Part shown: positions 5,274-11,560 of the stretch, one piece after another | How positions within the stretch are numbered: position 1 is the first letter of the stretch | Layout: every line of letters starts with the position of its first letter | Origin: Anaerolineae bacterium | Lineage (GTDB): Bacteria > Chloroflexota > Anaerolineae > J102 | DNA: 11,831 bases | Assembly: GCA_027036755.1 (NCBI GenBank) | Contig: JALWDV010000399.1 | Location: 1 to 11,831 of the forward strand | Reading direction: 5' to 3' | Program-made: the position numbers and the translations under genes | The notes under the pieces: generated by a model | Seen by the model: the letters and a program-made list of their open reading frames with translations, nothing else | What the model was told of the DNA's origin: nothing | Databases searched by the model: none

Positions 5274-7871
5274 CTACCAGTTCTTGCGGAAGATCACAGA
5301 GAAGGAATTGTGGAACAAGGTGTTGCCGCCGCCGCCATCAGCGCAACTGGCTTCATCGGTGAAAGCGGAATCCAGCGCCTGGGTGATGTCGGTGCTGGCG
5401 GGATGCACGCCATCCTCGGAAAGAAAGATGACATATCGGCCATGCTTGAACATATCGAAGGTGGCGCGGCCGTCCTCAGGATTCATCAGCCAGTAATCCT
5501 TGTGTTCGGTGCGCTTTTTGGCCAAGACATTGCCAAGATTATCGGCGACAGCCTGGACGACCCAAAGGCCGTTGACGCCATTGCCATTGGCGTCCACCAC
5601 CTTGACGTAGATGTTGTGCTTGCCGCGATTTTCACACGGATTCAAACGCCGCACCTCAAGCAGCGTGTACTGCTTGGCCGGTTTGGGCGTGGCCGTGGGC
5701 TTTGCCGGCGCGGCCGCCGCCACATGCACCACCGGCCGAGGCGTGGGCGTGGGCAACGGCGTATTGGTGGGCGTCGGCGTGGGGGTGTCTGTCGGCGTGG
5801 GCGTGGGCGTATTCGTCGGCGTGGGCGTCACCGTAGGCGTATCGGTGGGGATAGGCGTATCGGTGGGCAACGGCGTGTAGGTGGCGGTGGGCATGGGCGT
5901 GTGCGTTGCTTCTCGCCTGGCCAGCGCCATAGCCACAGGAGCCGAATCTTCGTCGGCCGCCACTGCGACTCGCGGCGCCCCGCCATCGCTGGCAGACTGC
6001 GCCTCAGAGCTGTGCAGCGCGTTTACGACCATAGCCGGAATGGCGACGCCCAACAGCCACACCAACAGCAGGATGATCAACGCCAATCGCCATTTGGCCC
6101 CTTTGGATAGCCCGCCAAACCAGAGCGCCAGAGAATCGAACGCGCCCGGCTTGGAAGCAGCAGGCTGGGCCGGGGCGACAGGCGCAGGAGCTATGGGCGC
6201 CACCGCCCGGGTGGGAGCGGCCGCGGAAACCGGCACAGGCGCGGGAGCAGGACTGACGCCCGTCGCCTTTTGCTCAGCCAGCTTATGCAGCTTGCGACTG
6301 AGCTCCCGGCTCATATTCAATCCCACAATGGGGTATTTGAGGATGAGCGCTTCCAGCTCCTCTCGGGTGAGCTCCCAGAATTCGCCATCGGTTTTGGCGA
6401 AAGCGGTGTCGAGATGCGAATCGTTGGCCAGGATCGCGTCCTCGCCAAAGAAATCGCCATCCTTCAGAGTCAGAACGCCTTCCGGACCTCTCAGCTCGAC
6501 AACGCCCCGCTCGATGATGTGAATGCGTTCCGCCGCAGAGCCCGCCTTGTAGATGATCTCGCCGCCGCGGTAGCGGGCGGGAAGCAGGCGCTCTGCGACA
6601 TCTTCCAATTGTTCGACGCTGAGTCCGCTGAAGAGAGCGACCAGACGCAGGTGTTTTTCGATGAAAGCGTGACCGGCTTTACCCAGACGATCCTGAAGGA
6701 CTGCGCTGAGGGCTTTGCCAATGGCGGGATAAGCCGCGACCAGCTCTTCGAAATCAGAGCGGTACAGGGCCCACAGAACGGTGTTTTCGGCGGCCCGAGC
6801 GCCCGTGGAACGAGCTTTGCCCGTAAGCAGGGCCATCTCGCCAAAGAAACCGCCTGCGTTGAGCCGGGCCAACACCTGTCCCTTGCGGCTGATGCTGCCC
6901 ACGATCTCGATGCGGCCCCTATCGACAAGATACAGGGCGTCGCCAATATCGCCTTCCTTGTAAACGATATCGCCCGCGGCCACATGCCGCACCACCAGCC
7001 GTTTGGCGATGGCCTGCAATGTGACGTCATCGAGATTGCTGAACATCGGCAGCGCGCTCAGCCGTTCGACGGCCAGGGCCTCCTCACTGGCGGGCAGTGC
7101 GGTGCGCACGCCCGCTCCCAGACGGGCCAGGAACTCGGGATGATCCGCGATGATTTCCTCCATCGCCTGTTTGCTCAGCTCCCAGGCGGTGACGTCGCTC
7201 CGGGCGATGGCGGTTTCCTCATACGCGCCATCCGCAAGCGCCGCGGTCAGGCCGAAGACATCGCCCGGCTTGAGCGACTGCGTTTGTCCATCGCGTTGCA
7301 ACGCCGCCTCGCCATCTTCCAGGATGAAGAAGCCCCGATTGGCGTCTCCGGCCCGGTAGATGGCCTGTCCTGCTATGAAGTCCTCCAGCTCCAGATGAGC
7401 AGCCAGCGCCTGCAATTCTTCGTCCGTCAACCCCCTCAGCATTTCGGCCCTGCGCAATCGCTGATTGATCAGATACTTTTCCACCTGAATGATGCGAGAG
7501 CGGAAATTACGCGAGAAGGCGACGCCGATGCCAGGATGCTCCTGCACGATCTGCGCCAGATCGTCGCCAGAAAGCGCCCACGCATCTGTGTCGCTTGTCG
7601 CTTCGGCGGAAACAGCGCGACGGCGTCCCAAAAAGACGCCCGATTCGCCAAATGTGGCGCCCGCTCCCAGGGTGGCCAACGATATTGGCCCCACACTGAG
7701 ACGCACGCCACCGCGTTCGATCAGATAGATGGCAGTGCTGGGATCATCTTCAGCGTAGATCACCTCATGCGCGGCGAAATGCTGCAAGCGCATGTGCTGG
7801 ACGATGACCGCCCGCTCATCTTCTGTCAAACCGGCGAAGAGAGTCGCGCGTTTCACTAAGTTTGATATCAC
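5274..7871 (-). CDS. Membrane protein with four cytoplasmic cyclic-nucleotide-binding domains, one TM helix, Thr-Pro stalk and extracytoplasmic C-terminal domain
   Basis: 865 residues from GTG at 7871, with AAGGAGG (complement of 7884-7890) 12 bases upstream. Seen: four tandem CNB (cap/CRP-type) domains at about 5-125, 140-260, 270-395 and 408-530. Domain 3 has the full phosphate-binding-cassette pattern FGEMALLTGKARST (343-356, Arg354). Domain 1 has FGES with Arg83-85. Domain 2 reads VFGL (no Glu), and domain 4 FGED lacks the Arg (NDSHLD), so domains 2 and 4 look degenerate. A Pro/Ala-rich segment (540-575) precedes one TM helix (about 594-616). Lys590, Lys593 and Arg595 before it predict N-in/C-out. 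A Thr-Pro stalk (about 658-712) leads to a C-terminal domain (about 738-865) with Cys746 and Cys843, related to that of the SH3b neighbour. No enzymatic or DNA-binding domain is visible. Possible role: sensing intracellular cyclic nucleotide and affecting an envelope component (inference). Confidence 0.85.
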   Translation of the reverse strand: MISNLVKRATLFAGLTEDERAVIVQHMRLQHFAAHEVIYAEDDPSTAIYLIERGGVRLSVGPISLATLGAGATFGESGVFLGRRRAVSAEATSDTDAWALSGDDLAQIVQEHPGIGVAFSRNFRSRIIQVEKYLINQRLRRAEMLRGLTDEELQALAAHLELEDFIAGQAIYRAGDANRGFFILEDGEAALQRDGQTQSLKPGDVFGLTAALADGAYEETAIARSDVTAWELSKQAMEEIIADHPEFLARLGAGVRTALPASEEALAVERLSALPMFSNLDDVTLQAIAKRLVVRHVAAGDIVYKEGDIGDALYLVDRGRIEIVGSISRKGQVLARLNAGGFFGEMALLTGKARSTGARAAENTVLWALYRSDFEELVAAYPAIGKALSAVLQDRLGKAGHAFIEKHLRLVALFSGLSVEQLEDVAERLLPARYRGGEIIYKAGSAAERIHIIERGVVELRGPEGVLTLKDGDFFGEDAILANDSHLDTAFAKTDGEFWELTREELEALILKYPIVGLNMSRELSRKLHKLAEQKATGVSPAPAPVPVSAAAPTRAVAPIAPAPVAPAQPAASKPGAFDSLALWFGGLSKGAKWRLALIILLLVWLLGVAIPAMVVNALHSSEAQSASDGGAPRVAVAADEDSAPVAMALARREATHTPMPTATYTPLPTDTPIPTDTPTVTPTPTNTPTPTPTDTPTPTPTNTPLPTPTPRPVVHVAAAAPAKPTATPKPAKQYTLLEVRRLNPCENRGKHNIYVKVVDANGNGVNGLWVVQAVADNLGNVLAKKRTEHKDYWLMNPEDGRATFDMFKHGRYVIFLSEDGVHPASTDITQALDSAFTDEASCADGGGGNTLFHNSFSVIFRKNW

Positions 7872-7875
7872 GTGA
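7863..7875. promoter_or_regulatory. Overlapping palindromes at the CNB-gene start codon
   Basis: TGATATCA (7863-7870) and TCACGTGA (7868-7875) overlap each other and the GTG start codon. They could be a protein-binding site or merely coincidental; nothing else supports a regulator here. Confidence 0.2.
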
Positions 7876-7896
7876 CGTATTAACCTCCTTAGTTTT

Positions 7897-7929
7897 GGCC
7901 GAAAAGAAATGCGTGCTTTCTTTTGGGCC
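7897..7929 (-). promoter_or_regulatory. Leader hairpin just before the ribosome-binding site of the CNB gene
   Basis: Arms 7897-7909 (GGCCGAAAAGAAA) and 7917-7929 (TTTCTTTTGGGCC) pair at 12 of 13 positions around a 7-base loop. In the minus-strand transcript the hairpin ends 6 bases before AAGGAGG. A stem this close to the ribosome-binding site could modulate translation or stabilise the 5' end; no known riboswitch class is recognised. Confidence 0.45.
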
Positions 7930-7964
7930 AGGATGTCCCGGAACGTGAAGCCGGGAAAAGGCGA

Positions 7965-7976
7965 GGTAAGCTTACC
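7965..7976. promoter_or_regulatory. 12-bp perfect palindrome, possible operator
   Basis: GGTAAGCTTACC is a perfect palindrome in the 187-base gap between the SH3b gene and the CNB gene, about 95 bases upstream of the CNB start. A weaker inverted repeat TCCCGG/CCGGGA lies next to it (about 7936-7956). It could be a dimeric regulator site; no clear -35/-10 pair is seen beside it. Confidence 0.3.
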
Positions 7977-8014
7977 CCAAAATCTACAAAAGCTCCAAAA
8001 TGAACGAAGCTTCA

Positions 8015-8040
8015 TAAAAACAGGGACGTAAAATCGTCCC
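8015..8040 (-). terminator. Probable intrinsic terminator after the SH3b gene
   Basis: On the minus strand GGGACG-ATTTTA-CGTCCC is followed by TGTTTTT. The 6-bp stem (plus one flanking G) is short, so partial read-through into the CNB gene is plausible. It starts about 19 bases after the SH3b stop codon. Confidence 0.6.
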
Positions 8041-8058
8041 CAAGGAGATAATCGAAAA

Positions 8059-9327
8059 TCAATAGGTGCGCCGGAAGATGACATCCCAGGAATAATGACC
8101 GTGGCAGGCGTTGGCGTTGCGCAGGGCCTGACAACTGGCTGCATCGGTGCAATAACCGGCGGCGATAAACGCCTCATCCGAGATGCGGGCCGGATCGGTG
8201 ACCAGGCCCTCGGCGGTTTCACTCACCACCGAACGCCCGTCCACATCGCGAACCACGCGCAAACCATCGCCGTCGCCTAAGATCCATTCAGCCATGCCCG
8301 GGCCTTTCGAGCCGGTGACTTGCTCGACATTGCTGTAAATGCCCAGCACGGTGACGCCATTGAGCGGCTGGCCGTTGGCGTCCACCACCTTGACCCGAAG
8401 CTGACGCTTTTCGCCGCAATGCAGAGAGGGGCCGTCGAAATAGCCGCCATTCTCCTGCGGCCCCCACAGACGCACATTCGCCACCACGAAATCAACGTCG
8501 GGCTTGGGCGGCGCGGTGGGCGTGGCCGTGGCTGCGGGCGTGGGCGTGGGAGGCGGCGCTGGCACATTGGCGGCTACGGGGATATTCGTCGTATCGCCCT
8601 TGATCTTGACAATGGCATTGTAAACCCAGCCCAGCACTTCATTCGGAAGCTGGATCTGCCACCAATCGCCCGCCTGGTTCCTGGCCACGATGCGGAAATT
8701 ATCGCCATTGGCCATGGCCCCCACCACAGGATAGGCCGTGCCCGGCCCGCCGCGGACGTTGACGGCGCTGGCCGCCACGACCATGGGCTGCGGCTCGGGC
8801 GTAGCGGTGACCGTGGCCGTGGGCGCAGCGGTGGAAGTGGCCGTGGGCTGCGCCTCTGCCACTTGCTGCGGCGTGGCTGTGGCCGCGGGCGCGGCGGAGC
8901 TGGCCGGAGGCTGGGTGGCGGTGGGAGGAAGCTGCGTGGGCGTGGGGGTTGGCAAAGGCGTGGGCGTGGGCAGATAATGCGTCAGGGCCGCGGCCGGCGC
9001 GCCCAACTCCAGCGCCAGTTTCGCCAGGGCCGCCAATTGCCGGGGCGACTGTCCTTGCCGGGCCGCGCGTTCCAGCACGCCCGAAACCAGCAGCTCCAGG
9101 TTGGGAGCCTTCAGTTGATTGAGTTGCCCCACGGCCGCGTCGAAATCACCCGTGGAATCATAGCCCAACGCCACCAGCGACACATATTCATCCTGCTGCT
9201 CCCCGGAAAGATCGCTGAGTTGAGGCGTTTGCAGGCGCGGCAAAAACTGCGAGCCGGCCCAGAGGCCCATCAAAAAGCCCGAGACGACTCCAATAATGGC
9301 AATAAGCCAGATGTTGGTCTTTTTCAT
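8059..9327 (-). CDS. Membrane-anchored SH3b-domain protein with Thr-Pro linkers and a C-terminal domain shared with the CNB protein
   Basis: 422 residues from ATG at 9327, beginning MKKTNIWLIAIIGVVSGFLM: an N-terminal hydrophobic anchor (about 5-27), N-in/C-out. Seen: a small helical region (36-118) with a TPR-like stretch around EYVSLVALGYDSTGDFDAA; a Thr/Pro/Ala linker (120-180); a bacterial SH3 domain (about 184-242) with the typical NVRGGPGTAYPVV and GDWWQI..LGWV motifs; a second Thr-Pro linker (255-277); and a C-terminal domain (about 288-422) with Cys304, VKVVDANGQPLNG and the ending VIFRRTY. SH3b domains commonly bind peptidoglycan or surface polymers. A frame extends upstream to 9510, but that part is encoded by a fold-back repeat and precedes a clean membrane anchor, so it is excluded. 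No Shine-Dalgarno is seen. It probably functions with the CNB protein encoded next. Confidence 0.87.
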   Translation of the reverse strand: MKKTNIWLIAIIGVVSGFLMGLWAGSQFLPRLQTPQLSDLSGEQQDEYVSLVALGYDSTGDFDAAVGQLNQLKAPNLELLVSGVLERAARQGQSPRQLAALAKLALELGAPAAALTHYLPTPTPLPTPTPTQLPPTATQPPASSAAPAATATPQQVAEAQPTATSTAAPTATVTATPEPQPMVVAASAVNVRGGPGTAYPVVGAMANGDNFRIVARNQAGDWWQIQLPNEVLGWVYNAIVKIKGDTTNIPVAANVPAPPPTPTPAATATPTAPPKPDVDFVVANVRLWGPQENGGYFDGPSLHCGEKRQLRVKVVDANGQPLNGVTVLGIYSNVEQVTGSKGPGMAEWILGDGDGLRVVRDVDGRSVVSETAEGLVTDPARISDEAFIAAGYCTDAASCQALRNANACHGHYSWDVIFRRTY

Positions 9328-9424
9328 ATATGAGGTACGAGAGAGTTGGCAGTAGGAGGATCGGCAACGAAAAGGGCGAGGGCCGATGCAAATTGAGGTA
9401 ATACCAACGTAGCAAGGCCAAAAA

Positions 9425-9507
9425 CCACGAAGACACGACGAAACGAAGGTGCGAAGGGTGAGAAATAAGGATTTTCTTCGAGCCTTCGCTCCTTCGAGCC
9501 TTCGTGG
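9425..9507. repeat. CCACGAAG-type fold-back repeat
   Basis: The left end CCACGAAGACACGACGAAAC and the complement of the right end, CCACGAAGGCTCGAAGGAGC, are imperfect inverted arms of roughly 33 bases built from repeated CGAAG units. Translated, the minus strand gives an Arg/Ser-rich stretch with FVSSCLRGF, a string I recall as a recurring product of this repeat type mis-called as protein in environmental bacterial genomes. It lies in the 364-base gap between the SH3b gene and tRNA-Leu. Confidence 0.6.
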
Positions 9508-9564
9508 CAATGCGTTTTCAAGATCGAATCAGGCTACCTGAGCAGTTACGAATTGAGATAAGAA

Positions 9565-9632
9565 AGGAGCCGACGAGAAGTGCACAGATATCCGAAGTTT
9601 CACTTCAGAAGTTGAGCATCTCTCTGGCTCCT
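9565..9632. other. Long-range inverted repeat with inner stem in the gap before tRNA-Leu
   Basis: AGGAGCC (9565-9571) and GGCTCCT (9626-9632) are perfectly complementary. Between them GAAGTG and CACTTC form an inner stem. The structure ends 14 bases before the extended -10 at 9647. It could be an RNA structure of a leader read on the minus strand toward the SH3b gene, or upstream promoter DNA. No known RNA family is recognised. Confidence 0.3.
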
Positions 9633-9643
9633 GTACCAGGATG

Positions 9644-9652
9644 TGCTATAAT
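9644..9652 (+). promoter_or_regulatory. Extended -10 promoter pointing toward the ECF sigma gene
   Basis: TGC-TATAAT (-10 at 9647-9652) is an ideal extended -10; the -35 is poor (CTGGCT at 17 bases). The expected start point is about 9659. A transcript would pass antisense through tRNA-Leu and could reach the sigma gene at 9865 with a leader of about 205 bases. Confidence 0.4.
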
Positions 9653-9660
9653 GTGGGACA

Positions 9661-9690
9661 ATGACTGAACATCATCTTGATCATCATTAG
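9661..9690 (+). CDS. Tiny His-rich open frame MTEHHLDHH, possible leader peptide
   Basis: Ten codons including the stop: ATG at 9661, TAG at 9688-9690, four His in nine residues. The ATG lies one or two bases after the predicted start point of the promoter at 9647, so it would be a leaderless message. No histidine gene lies downstream and no attenuator hairpin with a T tract follows, so a chance frame is more likely than a real leader peptide. Confidence 0.15.
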   Translation: MTEHHLDHH

Positions 9691-9691
9691 G

Positions 9692-9775
9692 TGCCGAAGG
9701 TGGGACTCGAACCCACATGAGCCAATGCTCAACGGTTTTTGAGACCGTCGCGTCTGCCTATTCCGCCACTTCGGC
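9692..9775 (-). tRNA. tRNA-Leu (anticodon CAA, reads UUG)
   Basis: The minus strand folds as a class II tRNA. Acceptor stem GCCGAAG/CTTCGGC (9769-9775 with 9693-9699), discriminator A (9692). Anticodon stem ACGGT/ACCGT around the loop CTCAAAA gives CAA. A long variable arm TGAGC/GCTCA marks leucine, and the T arm is GTGGG-TTCGAGT-CCCAC. The 3' CCA is not encoded (A is followed by CCT), so it must be added enzymatically, unlike both tRNAs at the right end. No T-rich terminator follows, so transcription may continue toward the SH3b gene. Confidence 0.95.
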
Positions 9776-9788
9776 TTTGCAAATAACA

Positions 9789-9817
9789 AGTATACTGACT
9801 TCTCGCCCTTTCGTCAA
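9789..9817 (-). promoter_or_regulatory. Promoter of tRNA-Leu
   Basis: On the minus strand TTGACG (9812-9817), a 17-base spacer, TATACT (9789-9794), 13 bases before the tRNA 5' end. A near-consensus housekeeping promoter in the expected place; it lies in the short divergent gap shared with the sigma gene. Confidence 0.85.
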
Positions 9818-9864
9818 GCCCCTTCCTGGCAGAAAGGCCGCATTGCACAAACGTCCACCGCCCT

Positions 9865-10479
9865 ATGGATGAGGCACAACTCATCGCCGCCGCCCAAAAT
9901 GGCGATCTTCCGGCATTCAACCAACTGGTGCTGAGATATCAGAACCTGGCGTACAATGTCGCCTACCGTATTTTGGGCGATCCGGATCGAGCGGCCGACG
10001 CCACGCAGGATTCCTTTATCAAGGCGTATAAGGCGCTGCGCAATTTTCATGGGGGGGCGTTCAAGCCCTGGTTGCTGCGCATTGTCACCAACACCTGCTA
10101 CGATTATCTGCGCGCGTCCAAACGAAAGCCAACCAATAGTCTGGATGACGAGCTGGAAAAAGGCGATTACAATCCCCGATTCCATGACAAAGGCGAGGGG
10201 CCCGAGAAGTACGTCGAACGCCGGGAGTTGAACAACGTCATCCAACAGAGCATCGAGCAGCTCAACGAGCATCAGCGGGCGGTGGTCGTGCTGGTGGACA
10301 TCCAGGGACTCTCTTACGAAGAGACAGCCCACATCCTGGGCATCTCGCTGGGCACGGTCAAATCTCGCCTCAGCCGGGCCCGGGCGCGGCTGCGCGACAT
10401 ATTGCAGGAGCATCAGGAACTTTTACCAGAACAATATCGTTTTCCCCATAGAGAGAACGCCACCGCCATCCGCCAATGA
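9865..10479 (+). CDS. ECF-type RNA polymerase sigma factor
   Basis: 204 residues. Seen: region 2 at about 15-86, with AFNQLVLRYQNLAYNVAYRIL and then the core-binding/-10-recognition stretch DPDRAADATQDSFIKAYKAL and WLLRIVTNTCYDYLR. Region 4 at about 120-181 has LNEHQRAVVVLVDIQGLSYEETAHILGIS followed by the recognition helix GTVKSRLSRARARL. There is no region 3 and no C-terminal extension of note, as in RpoE-like ECF factors. The family redirects RNA polymerase under control of a membrane anti-sigma. The stop codon overlaps the next gene's ATG (ATGA), tying it to a membrane protein in the anti-sigma position. No Shine-Dalgarno is seen before the ATG, and no ECF-type GGAAC promoter is visible in the short upstream gap. 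Confidence 0.94.
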   Translation: MDEAQLIAAAQNGDLPAFNQLVLRYQNLAYNVAYRILGDPDRAADATQDSFIKAYKALRNFHGGAFKPWLLRIVTNTCYDYLRASKRKPTNSLDDELEKGDYNPRFHDKGEGPEKYVERRELNNVIQQSIEQLNEHQRAVVVLVDIQGLSYEETAHILGISLGTVKSRLSRARARLRDILQEHQELLPEQYRFPHRENATAIRQ

Positions 10480-11207
10480 GACATTCATTCACTATTTCCG
10501 ACGAACTGCTTTCCGCTTACATCGATCGCCAGATCAGCGAAGCGGAGCTTCGACGCGTGGAAAAAGCGTTAGCCACCGAGCCCGCCTTGCAGCAGCGATT
10601 GGAAACCCTGCAGGCCACCGTCGCGCTGTTGCGGAGCGCGCCTGCGCTGGTGGCGCCCCGGGCCTTCGTTCTCTCGGAAAATCAGGTGCTGGCCGCGGGC
10701 GGACGCGTCAGGGGCGTGAAGCAGCCCGGGTTGTGGGAGCGCTGGCTGCCGCGGTTGACGCCCGTAGCCACCGCATTCATCGCCATCCTCTTCATCTTCT
10801 CCATCGCGCATCCCTTCCAATCAGTTGCGCCGAACGAGATGGCGATCATGCCCGCTCCCACCGCCATGATGGAAAAGAGCGCCAAAGAAGCGCCAGAGGT
10901 GCAGAGCCTGGCCGTGGAACAGCCCGCCGCTGCTCCGAGAGTAGCCGAATCTCGGGACGCGGTCGCCAAAGGGGCGAATGACAAAAAGCCCGCAGTCTCG
11001 ATGGCTGCTGCAAGCGCCGATGAAATAGAAAAAGCCAATGAGGCTCCTCAAGCCCCATCGGTCAAACAAACGTCATCCCGCCCCGGGCCCCAGTCAGCGC
11101 AGGCAGGCCCGCGCGTCTCCTGGACGACCTGGCTCCTGGGTCTGCTGCTCATCCTGTTCATCTTCCTCACCTGGCGCGTCACCATCGCCCGTTGGCGCCG
11201 GGAATAA
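10476..11207 (+). CDS. Probable two-pass membrane anti-sigma factor, lacking zinc ligands
   Basis: 243 residues; the start ATG overlaps the sigma-factor stop. Seen: an N-terminal helical region ISDELLSAYIDRQISEAELR (7-26) running to about 55. It matches the shape of zinc-finger anti-sigma domains (LSAYLDGEL...RRVEAHL type) but has no HxxxCxxC ligands. A first TM helix (about 91-112), a Pro/Ala/Lys/Glu-rich loop (about 113-212) and a second TM helix (about 217-233) with a basic tail ARWRRE follow. The positive charges before TM1 and after TM2 put both ends in the cytoplasm and the loop outside. Expected role: hold the sigma factor until an envelope signal is sensed. This rests on position, overlap and the N-terminal pattern, not on a strong domain match. 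Confidence 0.75.
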   Translation: MRHSFTISDELLSAYIDRQISEAELRRVEKALATEPALQQRLETLQATVALLRSAPALVAPRAFVLSENQVLAAGGRVRGVKQPGLWERWLPRLTPVATAFIAILFIFSIAHPFQSVAPNEMAIMPAPTAMMEKSAKEAPEVQSLAVEQPAAAPRVAESRDAVAKGANDKKPAVSMAAASADEIEKANEAPQAPSVKQTSSRPGPQSAQAGPRVSWTTWLLGLLLILFIFLTWRVTIARWRRE

Positions 11208-11228
11208 CGTCGGGCCCGCCCGCGCCAA
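11190..11228 (+). other. Inverted repeat around the anti-sigma stop codon
   Basis: TTGGCGC near 11192 and GCGCCAA near 11222 are complementary over 7 bases with a GC-rich interior that includes the stop codon. There is no T tract, so if it affects transcript ends it is not a classical intrinsic terminator. Apart from this, 11208-11274 shows nothing recognisable. Confidence 0.25.
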
Positions 11229-11274
11229 TACCGATGAAAATGGCTCACGGCCAGGACGGCGCGGGAAGCCAGGC

Positions 11275-11397
11275 CCGTAATGCGTGATTCGTAATGCGTG
11301 ACGACCTCACGCATTACGCATTACGCATCACGCCCGTTGCAGACTTGCCCAACGTGGGATTTGCCAATCCTTCAACAACCAGTGATCATTCTGTTTT
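11275..11397 (-). repeat. Dispersed ~120-bp repeat, copy B (partner of 785-905, inverted)
   Basis: Reverse complement of copy A with two 1-base indels; the 71-base core 11275-11345 differs at two positions. This copy has a perfect 12-bp hairpin, CGTAATGCGTGA (11290-11301) and TCACGCATTACG (11307-11318), loop CGACC. It ends about 16 bases before the -35 of the tRNA-fMet promoter. In both copies the AAAA-AGAATGATC end faces the downstream gene. Confidence 0.8.
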
Positions 11398-11412
11398 TTA
11401 TAGCAGCGAGAC

Positions 11413-11440
11413 TTGACAAATCCAACATTTCTGCTATAAT
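11413..11440 (+). promoter_or_regulatory. Strong promoter of the two-tRNA unit
   Basis: Perfect TTGACA (11413-11418), 16-base spacer ending TGC, perfect TATAAT (11435-11440): both hexamers are at consensus and an extended -10 TG is present. The tRNA 5' end is 13 bases downstream of the -10. This is the strongest promoter in the window. Confidence 0.93.
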
Positions 11441-11453
11441 TCATTCTTGCCAC

Positions 11454-11528
<75 letters not shown>

Positions 11529-11530
11529 TA

Positions 11531-11554
11531 AAGCCCCGGTTCGCGCCGGGGCTT
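11531..11554 (+). other. Hairpin between the two tRNAs
   Basis: AAGCCCCGG (11531-11539) and CCGGGGCTT (11546-11554) form a perfect 9-bp stem with loop TTCGCG. There is no T tract (CGATAT follows), so it is more likely a processing or spacing element in a tRNA precursor than a terminator. Confidence 0.6.
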
Positions 11555-11560
11555 CGATAT

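Noticed and set aside
5611..5880. Val-Gly repeat protein on the plus strand
   Set aside because: The VGVGVG run is the antisense reading of the Thr-Pro stalk; no start context or partner gene.
6270..7859. 529-residue open frame on the plus strand
   Set aside because: Antisense to the CNB gene, with no recognisable domain. Open because of GC-rich codon usage on the coding strand.
7868..7875. TCACGTGA as a parS site for the nearby ParB
   Set aside because: Only the 8-base core matches; the flanks match few of the other bases of TGTTTCACGTGAAACA, and it sits on a start codon.
7872..8222. N-terminal extension of the CNB protein frame by 117 residues
   Set aside because: It overlaps the SH3b coding sequence in another frame, crosses that gene's terminator hairpin and lacks CNB-like sequence. 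The strong AAGGAGG and GTG at 7871 explain the real start.
8320..9333. 337-residue open frame on the plus strand, Arg/Gly/His-rich
   Set aside because: Antisense to the SH3b gene; the Gly-Arg runs are the reverse of Thr-Pro/Ala codons.
9328..9510. Upstream extension of the SH3b protein
   Set aside because: Encoded by a fold-back repeat, Arg/Ser/Cys-rich, and would bury the clean N-terminal membrane anchor.
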